Source: Adineta steineri
Lineage: Eukaryota > Rotifera > Eurotatoria > Adinetida > Adinetidae
Assembly (NCBI GenBank): GCA_905250115.1
Contig: CAJNOI010000001.1
Location: forward strand, 1,304,977 to 1,368,976
DNA length: 64,000 nt
Direction: 5' to 3'
Position numbers and translations under genes: made by a program. The notes under the pieces are model-generated. The model did not search any database. It saw nothing but the letters and a program-made list of their open reading frames with translations, and was not told where the DNA came from. Within the stretch, counting starts at the first letter, position 1, and each line of letters opens with the position of its first letter. Below are positions 63,105-64,000 of this stretch, one piece after another.

Positions 63105-63583
63105 TTTAATTCTAATCCAAAATACTAATCTTTGTATTAAATAGATGACAAATATTTTATTGGTCCATGATGTTCCATCAATTTCATCGTTCTCTTGACA
63201 ACGACCACAATCATTTAACGACATCTATTCTAATAAATACGATCTGTTTTTATATTAATAATAATAAAAAAGAAATCTTTTAGAAAATTTTTATGTTCAA
63301 ATAAAAATTTATTATCAAATTTTAGAGGTTTTCATATAAATTTTTATTGGTACATTTTATATATGTTTGTTTCTCTGCTTTCTTGTTTGTTTGTCTTTTC
63401 AAAAAAAAAAGATTATTTTTTTTCAATATGATGTCATCCATAATTTCCTAACGTCAATCATCTTAATAGATTTCTATTGAAATTTATATAATTATTAATA
63501 GTAAAGATTCATTTCTCATTGAAAATGAATAAAATTTTAAAAAACTCAAATATATTGTAAAGAGAATTTTGATTCTATTCTAG
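63105..63583. promoter_or_regulatory. Shared upstream region of rotatin and prefoldin 2
   Basis: The two start codons are head-to-head, 480 nt apart (360 if rotatin starts at 63224). The region is AT-rich and ends with TTTTGATTCTATTCTAG directly before the PFDN2 ATG, an acceptor-like site that may mark a leader intron or a trans-splice site. Confidence 0.5.
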
Positions 63584-64000
63584 ATGGCTACTAAAACAAC
63601 TACAACAACAGCAGCATCAGGAAAAAAACCAGCTTTATCAGCTGATGAACAACAAAAAATTGTGTCAGGTTTTCAAGCATTACGTGATGAACAAACACAA
63701 TTAGTACAAAAGACTCAAGATTTAGAAATGGACTTAAAAGAACATGATCTTGTACTTTCGACTTTATCAACAATAACAGATAAACAACGTCGATGTTATC
63801 GAATGATTGGTGGTGTTCTTATTGAACATACTGTTGGAGAAGTTGTTCCAGCTCTTCAAGCTAATCGTGAACAAATAAATAATGTTATTGAAAGTTTTAA
63901 ACAAAAAACTGAAGAGAAAGGAAAAGAATTAGCTAATTATAAACAAAAATATGATATACATTTCTCTCATGAACGACCAACACAACAACAAACAAATAAA
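63584..64000 (+). CDS. PFDN2: Prefoldin subunit 2 (open at the right edge)
   Basis: From the ATG at 63584 the frame stays open for 139 codons to the window end. After a Thr/Ala-rich start it reads VSGFQALRDEQTQLVQKTQD, LEMDLKEHDLVLSTL, CYRMIGGVLIEHTVGEVVPA, LQANREQINNVIE, then EKGKELANYKQKYDI. This is the prefoldin beta-type coiled coil with the conserved CYRM-x-GGVL-x-E-x-TV-x-E-x-x-PAL core. Prefoldin is a cytosolic six-subunit chaperone that passes actin and tubulin to the CCT chaperonin. The human protein is 154 residues, so little more than the tail is missing. Confidence 0.92.
   Translation, partial: MATKTTTTTAASGKKPALSADEQQKIVSGFQALRDEQTQLVQKTQDLEMDLKEHDLVLSTLSTITDKQRRCYRMIGGVLIEHTVGEVVPALQANREQINNVIESFKQKTEEKGKELANYKQKYDIHFSHERPTQQQTNK

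Noticed and set aside
1-64000. tRNA, rRNA or CRISPR features
   Set aside because: I looked for cloverleaf-like and conserved rRNA words and for regularly spaced repeat-spacer units and found none; the tandem arrays have no unique spacers of constant length.

Overview
The window looks like nuclear DNA of a small AT-rich metazoan, most probably a bdelloid rotifer. Animal-specific genes are present (a FoxF forkhead factor, a dystroglycan, an AF4/FMR2 scaffold) together with a rotatin gene, which is expected in ciliated lineages. Introns are mostly 45-70 nt with GT-AG borders, intergenic DNA is very AT-rich, and several places carry TGTGGG/CCCACA-type repeats, which I recall as the bdelloid telomere unit. 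The clade call is an inference; no search was run.

Left part (1-35.6 kb) is ordinary and gene-dense. In order: 5' end of ATG5 (-), a short dystroglycan (-), OCIAD1-like (-), an MRGBP/EAF7-like NuA4 subunit (-), two tandem EF-hand genes (+), foxF (-), FBXW9-like F-box/WD40 (-), an Mpv17/PMP22 membrane protein (-), SERF (-), an AFF/AF4-like scaffold (-), then exportin-5 (+) and SCAPER (+). I assembled exon chains for all of them; they stay in frame and give lengths near those of the animal families where these are known.

Middle part (about 35.6-55.4 kb) is a repeat-rich island. It holds a ~92 bp satellite with a 10-N gap, one intact small secreted-peptide gene with its own TATA box and upstream tandem repeats, a decayed SLC41 Mg2+-transporter pseudogene, a broken coiled-coil ORF, telomere-like GT/CA hairpins, a hAT transposon remnant whose left end is cut off against a telomere-like array, other inverted-repeat elements, minisatellites and a broken glycosyltransferase fragment.

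Right part (55.4-64 kb) returns to normal genes: a 30-exon rotatin gene (-) and, head-to-head with it, the start of prefoldin subunit 2 (+), open at the window edge.

The genes do not form one pathway: autophagy (ATG5), nuclear export (XPO5), chromatin and transcription (MRGBP, AFF, FoxF), cilium/centriole (rotatin; SCAPER is also linked to cilia), Ca2+ binding (EF-hand pair) and folding (PFDN2). The most unusual part is the middle island.
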